Shown one piece after another: positions 16,887 to 25,327 of a stretch of 64,000 nucleotides of DNA (its first letter is position 1; each line of letters opens with the position of its first letter). Source of the DNA: Arsenophonus nilaparvatae (lineage in GTDB: Bacteria > Pseudomonadota > Gammaproteobacteria > Enterobacterales > Enterobacteriaceae); assembly GCF_000757905.1 (NCBI RefSeq), contig NZ_JRLH01000009.1; one strand, given 5' to 3'. Made by a program: the position numbers and the translations under genes. The notes beneath the pieces are model-generated. The model was not told the origin of the DNA. It was given only the letters and a program-made list of their open reading frames with translations, and made no database searches.

Positions 16887-18131
16887 ATGAAAAAATTAAT
16901 CTATGTAATAACTTTACTATTTATCTTAATTAATTATGCCACAGCGATACCAAATGATAATGTTATAAAAACCTTTAATGGCGAAGAATTCCATTTAACT
17001 GGTGATTACTATCATCCAAATATAACAGATGTTAATCAAAAAATGACACCGGTTATACCATTTGAAGGATTATCTACCCATGGTGGTCAACAAATTGTTG
17101 ACGGCTATAAACAAGCATTCAAACATGATGTAATGGGGGATTTTATAAATTTGCAGCTTAGTTTAGTAAAAAAACAAATATCATCCAATGACCAACATAC
17201 GATTATTCAAAATCTGGCTGTTATAAGAAAACAATTTCCTGAGTTAATTAATTTTTGGCAAGGGCTCGCTGCCGCAACACACCATACACTGGAGGAAATT
17301 TATCTAGTTGCCTGGTCAGAAGAGGGATTATTTGCTAATGAAATTCAAAAAGATACCAATAATTCTCTTGAAAAAATGGCTGAAATAACGAAAAAGGGCT
17401 CAGCATGTACCTCGATAGGATGGTCAAACGGCATTTTAGGTCAAACTCAAGATATGAATGTTGCCTATTCAGGCTGGGGCGCTATTTGGCAAAGTCCAAC
17501 ACTAATTGTGCATGCTCCAACCCCCTTCTTTACCTCAATTGTGATGGGAAAAAAACTAGCAACCACAACAAATATTATCGAAGGTTTGCGCCAAGGTAGT
17601 GGAAAAAATGGCGTGCCTATTAGTGCGGTTATTATGGCAATCGCCGCTAAAATTGATAATGTTTATAAAGTCCCTGCTCTTTTTGCTGCTCTAAAAACAA
17701 ATGGCGCTTATTCACCTAGCTTTGTCGATTTAAAAAACCAAATTATTACCATAGAAATAACAAATAAAGGTAATAAAGTGATTGATGGAACAAAGAAAGG
17801 CTATGTTGTCCATACCAATCACCCAATTGGTGAAGAAAAACGTTTAGTGAAAAAATATGCCCAAGGTAACAGGCAACTGTTCGATAACTTATCCGCCAAT
17901 ACTTTGTGGCGGCTTGCTACCGCCAAACTGCGCGCTATATATAGCCCGACTAAAAGTGTCGATGCACTAAAAAACTTATTTAGCGTTAAACCTATTTTGA
18001 TGCAAGGCTATAAAGGAAATGCTTTTATTACCACCAATGCCATCATACATGATCTAAAAGCGGGATGTACCTATGGCACGACTTGGTCACCAAACTTACA
18101 GGATTTTACTAAAGTCTGCTTTGTAAATTAA
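16887..18131 (+). CDS. Secreted Ntn hydrolase, acyl-CoA:6-aminopenicillanate acyltransferase family (C45)
   Basis: This 414-residue protein has a clear Sec signal peptide: KK, a hydrophobic run to residue 18 and an ATA-IP cleavage site. An N-terminal helical domain follows. The conserved SACTSIGW places the nucleophile at C174, where the precursor would self-cleave to expose an N-terminal cysteine, followed by GQTQDMN matching the family GQNWD block. In the family, members hydrolyse or transfer acyl groups on amides, including beta-lactams, N-acyl amino acids or signal lipids. The substrate here is unknown. It interrupts the conserved htpX-prc pair, flanked by very AT-rich spacers, and looks acquired. 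A GGAAAC ribosome-binding site precedes ATG. Bile-salt hydrolase (C59) is a less likely alternative. Confidence 0.78.
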   Translation: MKKLIYVITLLFILINYATAIPNDNVIKTFNGEEFHLTGDYYHPNITDVNQKMTPVIPFEGLSTHGGQQIVDGYKQAFKHDVMGDFINLQLSLVKKQISSNDQHTIIQNLAVIRKQFPELINFWQGLAAATHHTLEEIYLVAWSEEGLFANEIQKDTNNSLEKMAEITKKGSACTSIGWSNGILGQTQDMNVAYSGWGAIWQSPTLIVHAPTPFFTSIVMGKKLATTTNIIEGLRQGSGKNGVPISAVIMAIAAKIDNVYKVPALFAALKTNGAYSPSFVDLKNQIITIEITNKGNKVIDGTKKGYVVHTNHPIGEEKRLVKKYAQGNRQLFDNLSANTLWRLATAKLRAIYSPTKSVDALKNLFSVKPILMQGYKGNAFITTNAIIHDLKAGCTYGTTWSPNLQDFTKVCFVN

Positions 18132-18355
18132 TTTGTTATTACCGAATATTGTCGGTGAGTTAAAAATAAATAATATCAAACATAAATAATAAACCGATAT
18201 TTTAATATGTCATTTAGACGATTATATTTAGGTCATATCGAAAATGATCTAGTAATCACTTAAATAAGCGAGTTATCTCTTCTGATGAAAAATGCAAAGA
18301 TAAATAACATTGAGTTAATGTGAAAATTTTTATTAAACATTAACCAACCCTTTAT

Positions 18356-18389
18356 ACTAAAAAAACCAGCTATTGCTGGTTTTTTTAGT
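18356..18389. terminator. Bidirectional terminator between the C45 hydrolase and prc
   Basis: ACTAAAAAAACCAGC and its perfect complement GCTGGTTTTTTTAGT face each other across a four-base loop, giving strong U-tracts on both strands. It lies 17 bases from the prc stop. Confidence 0.95.
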
Positions 18390-18406
18390 ATAAAAATGAA
18401 TTTTAA

Positions 18407-20449
18407 TTATTTTTTAGTCTGATGCGACGCTTGCAAATCTGCCAGATCAACTGGAATTTTCACTGTTTCATCAAGATAGGGATCTGGTAATTCATAATTT
18501 TTAGGTAAATCATCTATCGTTTTTAATGGTGCTTTCCCTTGTCGAGCAAAGCGTTCATTAATACGACTTAATTTAATTGTGTCCGCTTCTCGATTTTCCT
18601 TTTCACGCTTAACATAATTAAGCGAAATAATATTTTTACTCGCCTTCATAGCGCGATAGCGGGCAATATCTTCCTCAATATATTTAAACTCAGGATTTTT
18701 CGCTATGCGTTCCTTGTAATTAGCAATTAAATTAGCAACATATTGGCTAATATTACCGACAACACTATAGCTAGCAGGCATAATGCTATCCCAAGGTAAG
18801 GCATTATCTTCAAAATTCTCACCCGTTTCAGCTGGATCGATACCCGTTGGCATAACGATATCCGGTGTAACACCTTTGCGCTGGGTACTACCACCATTGA
18901 TGCGGTAAAACTTCTGAATAGTATATTGGACAGAACCTAAAGCCGGCCAATCTGGACGTAACATATGATCATAGACACGACTTAAAGGATGATATTGCTG
19001 AACGGTACCCTTACCAAAAGATGATTCTCCAACTATTAACGCACGACCATAATCCTGCATTGCAGCAGCAAAAATTTCTGACGCTGATGCACTAAAGCGA
19101 TCAATTAATACCGTAAGTGGGCCTTTATAATAAACGACATCATCATCATCCACATCCTGACGAATTTTACCGTTGTTATCACGTACCTGAACAACTGGAC
19201 CACTTGGAATAAATAAACCAGATAATGATACTGCTTCAGTTAAAGCACCACCGCCATTGCCACGTAAATCAATGACAAGTGCCGTGACATGACTTTTAGC
19301 CATTTTTTGTAACTGTGTTTTAACGTCATTAGTTAATCCAACGTAAAAACCGGGAATATCAAGTACGCCAACTTTTTTCTTGCCAACATTTTTGATCGTG
19401 AGTTTCACCGCCCTATCTTCCAGTCGAATATGCTCACGAATTAATGTCACGCTATGAGGCTTGGCGCGTTTCGAATCTGAAATAACTTCAAGGCGTACCT
19501 TACTACCTTTAGGTCCTTTGATAAGGGCAACAACATCATCTAGTCGCCAGCCAACAACATCTGTCATCGACTTACCCGTTTGGCCTACACCAATAATCTT
19601 ATCGCCGACCTTTAATAATTTACTTTTTGCTGCCGGACCACCTGCCACCATTGAGTTGATAATAATATAATCTTCATCTTGCCGAAGTACTGCACCTATT
19701 CCCTCCAATGACAAACTCATTTCTGAGTTAAACTGTTCGGTATTACGAGGAGAGAGATAGTTAGTATGCGGATCTATTTCTCTAGCAAAAGCATTCATAA
19801 TCAACTGAAAAACATCTTCACTTTGCGTTTGCGCAAGACGTTTTAATGCAAAATTATAGCGTTTTGTTAATATTGGCTTAATTTCGCTATCATTTTTACC
19901 TGACAACTTAAGATTCAACCAATCAAACTTAACTTTTGCATCCCACAGCTTATTTAGCTCCTCAACGGTTTTAGGCCAAGGCGCTTTACTTCTATCAACT
20001 TCAATGACATCGTTATTAGCAAAATCTAGCGGCATATTAAGCCGCGATAAAGCATATTGAAAACGTTCATAGCGACGCTGTTGAGCTAAATTAAATATTG
20101 CATAAAGCTCATTTAGATGACCGGTTTCAAGCTGCTGTCCTACTTTGCTTTTCTCACTAGCAAATTTGTCAATATCCGATTGTAAAAAAACATTATGGCT
20201 ATAATCCAACAGATTTAAATAACGAGCAAAAATCTTACTAGAAAAGTTTTCATCCAAATTAAATTGACGATAGTGAGAACGAGTAAAACGTGAAACAACT
20301 CTTTCGCTAATAATGGCATGCTGGCGTTCCTGTTGAAGCTGAGGAAGCTTCTGAGTTGTTATTAGTGTTGGAGGCGCTACAGTATCTGCGAATGATGTAG
20401 CCATTGCAGTTATACCAAACACAAAAGCCAGTTTAATATAATTATTCAT
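18407..20449 (-). CDS. prc: Tail-specific periplasmic protease Prc/Tsp
   Basis: Prc is an S41A serine protease of the periplasm. With the adaptor NlpI it degrades MepS and trims FtsI, and it removes tagged proteins. The 680-residue product (E. coli 682) has a signal peptide ending near FA-DT and an N-terminal helical domain. A PDZ domain lies at about 240-325, then the core with the motif RFSASASEIFAAAMQDYGRA. The dyad is S455 and K480 (SSFGKGTVQQY), with the usual 25-residue spacing. It is cotranscribed after proQ with a 19-base gap. Confidence 0.97.
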   Translation of the reverse strand: MNNYIKLAFVFGITAMATSFADTVAPPTLITTQKLPQLQQERQHAIISERVVSRFTRSHYRQFNLDENFSSKIFARYLNLLDYSHNVFLQSDIDKFASEKSKVGQQLETGHLNELYAIFNLAQQRRYERFQYALSRLNMPLDFANNDVIEVDRSKAPWPKTVEELNKLWDAKVKFDWLNLKLSGKNDSEIKPILTKRYNFALKRLAQTQSEDVFQLIMNAFAREIDPHTNYLSPRNTEQFNSEMSLSLEGIGAVLRQDEDYIIINSMVAGGPAAKSKLLKVGDKIIGVGQTGKSMTDVVGWRLDDVVALIKGPKGSKVRLEVISDSKRAKPHSVTLIREHIRLEDRAVKLTIKNVGKKKVGVLDIPGFYVGLTNDVKTQLQKMAKSHVTALVIDLRGNGGGALTEAVSLSGLFIPSGPVVQVRDNNGKIRQDVDDDDVVYYKGPLTVLIDRFSASASEIFAAAMQDYGRALIVGESSFGKGTVQQYHPLSRVYDHMLRPDWPALGSVQYTIQKFYRINGGSTQRKGVTPDIVMPTGIDPAETGENFEDNALPWDSIMPASYSVVGNISQYVANLIANYKERIAKNPEFKYIEEDIARYRAMKASKNIISLNYVKREKENREADTIKLSRINERFARQGKAPLKTIDDLPKNYELPDPYLDETVKIPVDLADLQASHQTKK

Positions 20450-20468
20450 GCCGTGATTGGCCTCCGTA

Positions 20469-21191
20469 TCAGAACTTTAAATGCTCAGCGCGTACGATCA
20501 TTGCCAATCCTGTCGGCAATTGTACCCGAACACCATCCTTAGCTATCTCAAGCACTGACGCATCTACGATACTTTGGCCAACCATAACCTTTAATACTTG
20601 ACCAACTTTTAATGTAGAAATATCCGTTACAGACTGTAATTTGGCTAGATTGGCCATTTTACTATTATGAGTTTTTTTAGCTTGATTTTTAGAATAAGAA
20701 TGATGTTTATGTTTTTTATTTATTTCCTTAGTCTTAGTCGTTGAGCGAGAAGACTCACTTTTCTTACTAGAAGTTGCCGATAAGATCTTTTCGTTGTCTA
20801 CCTTCTGGACTTTCTGTTGAAATTCCCGTTTTCTTACTTTTTGCTCTGTTCGTTGAGCCTGAATACGAGCCTTTGCATCCATTAGCTGCTGACGCGCATA
20901 CTCCACATGTTCTGATTCCAGATCACCACAATCATTGCCATCCAAATCAACACGTTTAGCACCTTCTTTGACACCATACAGATAACGCCAACTAGAAGTA
21001 TACATTCTCAAAGCAGATCGCAATTGGGTTTTACTGATACCATCCTCTTCAGTAAGTCTTGCCACAATATCCTGAAAGATTCCAATCTTCAGTGGACGAG
21101 CCTCACCTTCAGCAATAAAGCATTGAGGAAAACGCTTAGCCAAAAAAGCAATTATTTCTTTACTACTATTCAACTTAGGTTGATTTTCCAT
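20469..21191 (-). CDS. proQ: RNA chaperone ProQ
   Basis: ProQ is a global RNA-binding protein that stabilises sRNAs and mRNA 3' ends. The N-terminal FinO/ProQ domain spans about 1-120 (LAKRFPQCFI, PLKIGIFQDI, LRSALRMYTSSWRYLYGVKEGAKRVDLDG). A basic linker of about 125-180, rich in K, S, T and H, follows, then a C-terminal Tudor-like domain (LKVGQVLKVMVGQSIVDASV). The 240 residues slightly exceed the E. coli protein because of the linker. It is first in a proQ-prc operon. Its presence with SdsR nearby suggests post-transcriptional control is retained. Confidence 0.96.
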   Translation of the reverse strand: MENQPKLNSSKEIIAFLAKRFPQCFIAEGEARPLKIGIFQDIVARLTEEDGISKTQLRSALRMYTSSWRYLYGVKEGAKRVDLDGNDCGDLESEHVEYARQQLMDAKARIQAQRTEQKVRKREFQQKVQKVDNEKILSATSSKKSESSRSTTKTKEINKKHKHHSYSKNQAKKTHNSKMANLAKLQSVTDISTLKVGQVLKVMVGQSIVDASVLEIAKDGVRVQLPTGLAMIVRAEHLKF

Positions 21192-21286
21192 GAAATTTCC
21201 TGATTACAACGGTTTTGCCAACCAACGCAGGCATGAACAGGCGATATTATAATAGCGTTGCAGACAATTGCCACGCAAACCAACTG

Positions 21287-21784
21287 TTAAATTACATTAA
21301 TTTGTGGATATTTTGGTATAACACACGCTTTCAAGTGGTTACAAAGTATTACAACTAAGGCTTTCAGACCATTTTCATCCTCTTCATCAAAACGATCAAA
21401 AATAGGACTATCAATATCTAATACGCCAATTAACTGTCCATTGACTGCTAGCGGCAAAACTATCTCTGAACGACTGAGACTATCGCAAGCAATGTGCCCA
21501 GTAAAAGAATGGACATTAGCAATACGCTGTACTTTATTTTCCATAAAAGCAGTCCCACAAACACCTTTTCCTTGCGCAATACGTACACATGCGACCTTGC
21601 CCTGAAAAGGGCCAAGCACAAGCGTATCATGACTTTTCAGATAAAACCCTAGCCAATTAATATTATCCAATCTTTCAAACAGCAGTGCACTCGTATTTGC
21701 AAGCGTGGCAATAAAATCATATTCACCTGCAATTAAGCTAGTTAAATCACATGAAAGATCATGATAAAAAACTTTTTTTCCCAT
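21287..21784 (-). CDS. msrC: Free methionine-(R)-sulfoxide reductase
   Basis: This GAF-domain enzyme (fRMsr, E. coli YebR/MsrC) reduces free methionine-R-sulfoxide in the cytoplasm. Its 165 residues include LDNINWLGFYLKSHDTLVLG, GPFQGKVACVRIAQGKGVCG with two of the family cysteines, and HIACDSLSRSEIVLPL. GVLDIDSPIFDRFDEED completes the family set. The reactive cysteines (VACVRI, GKGVCG, HIACD) are all present. It lies upstream of proQ on the same strand after a 95-base gap, as in E. coli. Confidence 0.94.
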   Translation of the reverse strand: MGKKVFYHDLSCDLTSLIAGEYDFIATLANTSALLFERLDNINWLGFYLKSHDTLVLGPFQGKVACVRIAQGKGVCGTAFMENKVQRIANVHSFTGHIACDSLSRSEIVLPLAVNGQLIGVLDIDSPIFDRFDEEDENGLKALVVILCNHLKACVIPKYPQINVI

Positions 21785-22340
21785 AACATCCCGTTTGTCA
21801 AATTCTACATATACTCATCTGGTAGATAAATCACCAATATGGCGATTTTTTATCTCTCTAGGTTAACAATTCGCTATATTAATCGTTATGTTTTTTAACT
21901 TATTGTAATTTAACTGGCCGGTCAAATCACACAATAAATGAAAATTAATTCAAATTTTAGCTAATTATTAAATATGAAAAAAGTTTCAATAAAAAAATTA
22001 TAAGCATTTTCAGTAATAACATATAACAAAAAAACCGGCGATAATCATTTTCGGCTATCTTTTTATTCTATTAACCTAAGCCCTATTTGTATTTAAATTA
22101 GCAATATTGATTCATCGCAATTTATTTGTAATTTAGTCGCTTATAATTTCGTCTAAGGTACATTTTTCATTAACATAAAAGTTATTTAAAACTGTTAGTT
22201 TTCAATAAGTAATAGTAAAAAAGCCACCCGTTTACCACCATCCCAATAATTTTGGAAAAGCGTTCCATTTATACTATTCTAAAAACTTAAAGTATCTATA
22301 GCGATTTGTTAACATTTTAAATAATTAGTGGGGATCACAG
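21785..22340. other. Spacer where E. coli has yebS/yebT-region genes; nothing recognised
   Basis: About 550 bases between the divergent msrC and yebV. In E. coli the large yebST membrane genes sit near here. No trace of their coding sequence is recognisable by eye, only AT-rich DNA and short imperfect hairpins. Confidence 0.45.
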
Positions 22341-22574
22341 ATGAAGAGAGCAAAACTAAAAATTTCCACCTACGTTATTGATGATGCACTCTTGGCTGAC
22401 GCAGCTGAAAACACTATCAGTATCCCTTGTGAATCAGATACTGAATTTTGTATGCAACTTGATGGCTGGGATGAAAATACAAGCATTCCGGCCACACTAG
22501 ATAATAAACCTGTTCTTCTCTATCGCCAGTACTATGATAAAAAAAAGCATCATTGGATTATGAGAATAGTTTAG
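22341..22574 (+). CDS. yebV: YebV family small protein (DUF1480)
   Basis: A 77-residue acidic cytoplasmic protein matching the E. coli YebV pattern: IDDALL, TISIPCESDTEFCMQLDGWDENTSIPATLD, VLLYRQYYDKK and the end HHWIMRIV. The conserved cysteines CESD and FCMQLD are present. Function is unknown. A GGGGATC ribosome-binding site precedes the ATG. It is immediately followed, on the other strand, by the SdsR sRNA gene, so the two transcripts converge. Confidence 0.9.
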   Translation: MKRAKLKISTYVIDDALLADAAENTISIPCESDTEFCMQLDGWDENTSIPATLDNKPVLLYRQYYDKKKHHWIMRIV

Positions 22575-22587
22575 TCATATCAGAATT

Positions 22588-22680
22588 AAAAAAGAGACCG
22601 AGCTAATTCCAATACTCGGTCTTGGGAAATGGCTCTAGAGAGCCGTGCGCTAAAATTTGTCATAGAGACGTAACAAAATG
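22588..22680 (-). ncRNA. sdsR: SdsR (RyeB) small regulatory RNA
   Basis: The minus strand carries the SdsR core: TTTTAGCGCACGGCTCTC, then AGAGCCATTTCCC, then a terminator stem AGACCGAG...CTCGGTCT followed by six U residues. These match the seed region and terminator of enterobacterial SdsR, an abundant stationary-phase Hfq/ProQ-binding RNA that represses porin and other mRNAs. It lies between yebV and yebY, its usual neighbourhood. The 5' end is inferred from the -10 element; the first 20 or so bases have diverged from E. coli. Antisense RyeA cannot be judged. Confidence 0.9.
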
Positions 22681-22684
22681 CAAT

Positions 22685-22696
22685 TTAATACTAGCT
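22685..22696 (-). promoter_or_regulatory. Sigma-S-like -10 element for sdsR
   Basis: The minus-strand sequence GCTAGTATTAA matches the sigma-S extended -10 pattern KCTAYRCTTAA at most positions and lies about six bases before the expected sdsR start. No good -35 hexamer is evident, which is typical of sigma-S promoters. Confidence 0.6.
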
Positions 22697-22960
22697 GTCA
22701 GTTACAAAATTAGCTAGTGATAAAAACATATTCATTACATTAAATTAACATTAATTGTTCTCATAGAATAAAATATTTACTAGCCAAAAATTAAATTTGA
22801 ATTGCCCTTACTTTCTCTCAAATTCGAAATATATTCGGTATGTTTTCTTAATGTTGACAGTCACCAAAATTAATAATTTTTTAAAAAATCGAATTCGTTT
22901 AAATAAAATTACAAGCAAAACTATTTCGATAGAAATTATAAGGCAAACAATAATTTTTAA

Positions 22961-23308
22961 TTAGTTTTTACAAAGATTTTGCGCGGTTTTGAGTATCGGA
23001 GTGATGTCTATTTTCTGCTGTGATAAATCTGCCGGTTTGAGTAATATAGTAGAAAGTGGTGATGCGATAATTTCACGCTTTTTCATCTGCTCTGCCGCTA
23101 TACTATTAAGAGGATATTGCATTAAGGTACTAGGATTTATAACCAATAATGCGCCATTGGTGCGACACTCAAGCATTACTTCCTCGCGCTTAAAAATCCA
23201 TTTATCACCAAACTGTTTTTTACTAACCGTTATAATGGGTGGGGATGAAATTACCGGAAAAGAGACTGTTATTGTTAATAGTAATACCAACCTACTAAAC
23301 TTTACCAT
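22961..23308 (-). CDS. yebY: YebY family periplasmic protein (DUF2511)
   Basis: A 115-residue protein with a signal peptide (hydrophobic 7-18, cleavage near ISS-PP) and the DUF2511 features PIITVSKKQFGDKWIFKREE, VMLECRTNGALLVINPSTLMQYPLNSIA and a C-terminal TAQNLCKN. The conserved cysteine pair is present. These match E. coli YebY, which sits in the same place relative to SdsR. The copper-linked neighbours yebZ and copC of E. coli are absent. An overlapping plus-strand frame is judged a shadow. Confidence 0.88.
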   Translation of the reverse strand: MVKFSRLVLLLTITVSFPVISSPPIITVSKKQFGDKWIFKREEVMLECRTNGALLVINPSTLMQYPLNSIAAEQMKKREIIASPLSTILLKPADLSQQKIDITPILKTAQNLCKN

Positions 23309-23457
23309 ATCAATATTTCCTTATAATTCATAATAATGAGATACAATTACTTACAATATCATTCATATTATCAGAAATAATTTTTATAACCGTTTTTTAT
23401 TTTTGAATTGTTTAAAAAAGATAAAATAAAATGCTAAATGATAGTAGAGAAAATAAA

Positions 23458-23484
23458 TTTCCCACTGGTGCTCAAAGTGGGAAG
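23458..23484 (-). terminator. Probable ftnA terminator
   Basis: CCCACT and AGTGGG form a six-base stem around a nine-base loop just past the ftnA stop, followed in the ftnA sense by AAATTTATTTT. Confidence 0.65.
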
Positions 23485-23491
23485 TTATAAA

Positions 23492-23995
23492 TTAAACATG
23501 CACAGCGCTAGACATTGCTTTCAACTCTTTATCTAATAAAAATAGTGATTTACCATCTTCGCCAACTAACTCAAACTTATCCAAAATTGATTTGAATAAC
23601 TTTTCTTCTTCATGTTGTTCTGCAACATACCACTGCAAAAAATTAAATGTCGAGTAGTCTTGCATCTCCAATGCCAGATGTACAAGAGCATTAATTTCAT
23701 GTGTAATATTTTGTTCATGTTGATAGGTTTTTTCAAAAACCTCTTTTACAGAATTAAATTCCGCAGGCGGGGCATCAATTTGACCTAATATCGGCATTTC
23801 ACCAGTATCGCTAAGATAATTAAATAAACGTTGCATATGCCCCATCTCTTCCTGAGAATGCGTTTTTAAAAACACCGCGGCCCCTTCAAAACCTTTATAA
23901 TTACACCATGCACTCATTTGCAGATAGAAATTTGCTGAAAAAAACTCTAAGTTAAGCTGTTTATTTAATTTTTTAACCATCTCTTGCTGTAACAT
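23492..23995 (-). CDS. ftnA: Bacterial non-haem ferritin
   Basis: FtnA forms a 24-subunit shell that oxidises Fe2+ and stores Fe3+ in the cytoplasm. The 167-residue four-helix protein has the ferroxidase residues in EFFSANFYLQMSAWC (E17, Y24), LKTHSQEEMGHMQRLF (E50, H53 type) and the second-half EINALVHLALEMQDY. The ending is WYVAEQHEEEKLFK. Length and motifs match E. coli FtnA rather than Bfr, which would have a haem methionine. Storage by FtnA complements import by SitABCD. No clear Fur site was seen directly upstream. Confidence 0.96.
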   Translation of the reverse strand: MLQQEMVKKLNKQLNLEFFSANFYLQMSAWCNYKGFEGAAVFLKTHSQEEMGHMQRLFNYLSDTGEMPILGQIDAPPAEFNSVKEVFEKTYQHEQNITHEINALVHLALEMQDYSTFNFLQWYVAEQHEEEKLFKSILDKFELVGEDGKSLFLLDKELKAMSSAVHV

Positions 23996-24257
23996 TGTTC
24001 ACACTTCCTATGTTTTTAAATAAAGTTCAATTTTATTATCTTCAGTTATACCAATGATAAAGGTGTTGTAATTAAAATAAAACTAAAATTAACCATTATT
24101 TGATCAAAATAATGGCCTAAAATAGAACACTTTCATTACAATCACTATTAAAATATTATAGAAATAATAAATAGTTACATATTTATTCAAGACAAACTAT
24201 GTCTCGTTTACTAAACTTAATGTAGAAATCATATTTGATGGGGTCGAAAATACGAGT

Positions 24258-24488
24258 ATGAGCTACAATCTCGCCGAATTGGCAAAAGAGGAGAGGGAAA
24301 AACTAAATCTTGATCTTGCCGCTGCAAGTGTTGCATTTAAGGAAAGATACAATATGCCGGTTATTGCCGATAGAGTTGAAGCAGAGCAAGCGGTGCATTT
24401 GCGAGAGCATTTTCGTAAGCGGCTTAAGCTATTTCGCAAAATTTCTCATACTCTGGAGCAATTACCTTACGATCCGCGAAAAGGCTAA
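24258..24488 (+). CDS. holE: DNA polymerase III theta subunit
   Basis: HolE binds and stabilises the epsilon proofreading subunit in the replicative polymerase core. The 76-residue protein shows the family landmarks NLAELAKEEREKLNLDLAAA, VAFKERYNMPVIADRVEAEQ and the ending TLEQLPYDPRKG. It is adjacent to ftnA and yebF with spacing as in enterobacteria. Theta is dispensable and often lost in reduced genomes; its retention argues against extreme reduction. Confidence 0.94.
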   Translation: MSYNLAELAKEEREKLNLDLAAASVAFKERYNMPVIADRVEAEQAVHLREHFRKRLKLFRKISHTLEQLPYDPRKG

Positions 24489-24549
24489 TATAAAAAATAA
24501 CCATAAATGTTAATATGCTAACAACTTTTTGCTGTTAATTTATTAATCG

Positions 24550-24930
24550 CTAATCGCTTTTAATTTGATAAGTAATGGTTTCATCCTGGCAATTAACAAT
24601 CACCTGATAGCTAACATCTTTTTTCTTACCCCTAACGCTCAAAGGGATTCTATAACCATGTTTGATTGCTGTAATGCTATTATTATTTATCCATGCAACT
24701 ACATTCGAACCACCAAGTAACTTTTTATCCTTATTCCAGTATGGCAAGCGAGTTTGAATAAAATCATTCTTCACTTTTGCGCCAATTTGCTGCGGGTTTA
24801 AATTATCACAATTGATGAATTTAGCCGTTCTTCCCTCACTAATTTCAATATCCTGAGCTGTTATTGAAAAAGATAATAACGTGGATAATATCATAGCTAG
24901 CAACATACAAAGCATCTTCATCACTTTCAT
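24550..24930 (-). CDS. yebF: YebF family exported protein
   Basis: A 126-residue protein with a signal peptide (hydrophobic to about 22, cleavage near ITA-QD). The mature part contains FINCDNLNPQQIGAKVKNDFIQTRLPYWNKDK, VVAWINNNSI, IPLSVRGKKKDVSYQVIVNC and two conserved cysteines likely to form a disulfide. This matches E. coli YebF, a small protein released to the medium through porins and related in fold to the colicin M immunity protein Cmi. Its biological role is not established. Confidence 0.88.
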   Translation of the reverse strand: MKVMKMLCMLLAMILSTLLSFSITAQDIEISEGRTAKFINCDNLNPQQIGAKVKNDFIQTRLPYWNKDKKLLGGSNVVAWINNNSITAIKHGYRIPLSVRGKKKDVSYQVIVNCQDETITYQIKSD

Positions 24931-25032
24931 TTACTCCTAAACATTTTCTTATGAAAAGTAAGTATAATTAGAGGTGTAAAGGCATATCCATCATATCAAC
25001 AATATGCAATAACATAAAAAATGTTATTTCTC

Positions 25033-25203
25033 TTATTTAAGGTCGTTATCAGTTTGCTTTTTAACCGCATGCTTTGCACGGATCTCCTTAGCGACTAAAG
25101 CAATCGCTTCCCCACTACTCATTCCATCAGCCATCAATTGATGAATACGTTCAGCAGCTTCTTGTTGCTCCTGATGATTTAACGTTGGCATATCTGAAAA
25201 CAT
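25033..25203 (-). CDS. yoaH: YoaH family small protein (UPF0181)
   Basis: A 56-residue reverse-strand gene starting MFSDMPTLNHQEQQEAAERI, followed by QLMADGMSSGEAIALVAKEI, which is almost the E. coli YoaH pattern ([25 protein letters not shown]). It lies divergently upstream of pabB, the E. coli arrangement. The function is unknown. The C-terminus is basic here (AKHAVKKQ) rather than acidic as in E. coli. Confidence 0.9.
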   Translation of the reverse strand: MFSDMPTLNHQEQQEAAERIHQLMADGMSSGEAIALVAKEIRAKHAVKKQTDNDLK

Positions 25204-25327
25204 TTATTTTTCACTCATTTTTTATTTAAACATCATTATCAATATAACATTAGCATAGTTTGACCTATGAAAAACGTTATTTTATGGTAGTATATTCGTT
25301 AATAACCCTTATCGTTGCCTAATAAAT

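Noticed and set aside
22989..23333. Plus-strand ORF of 114 codons over yebY
   Set aside because: The minus strand encodes the full YebY signature with signal peptide and conserved cysteines, so the plus frame is a shadow.
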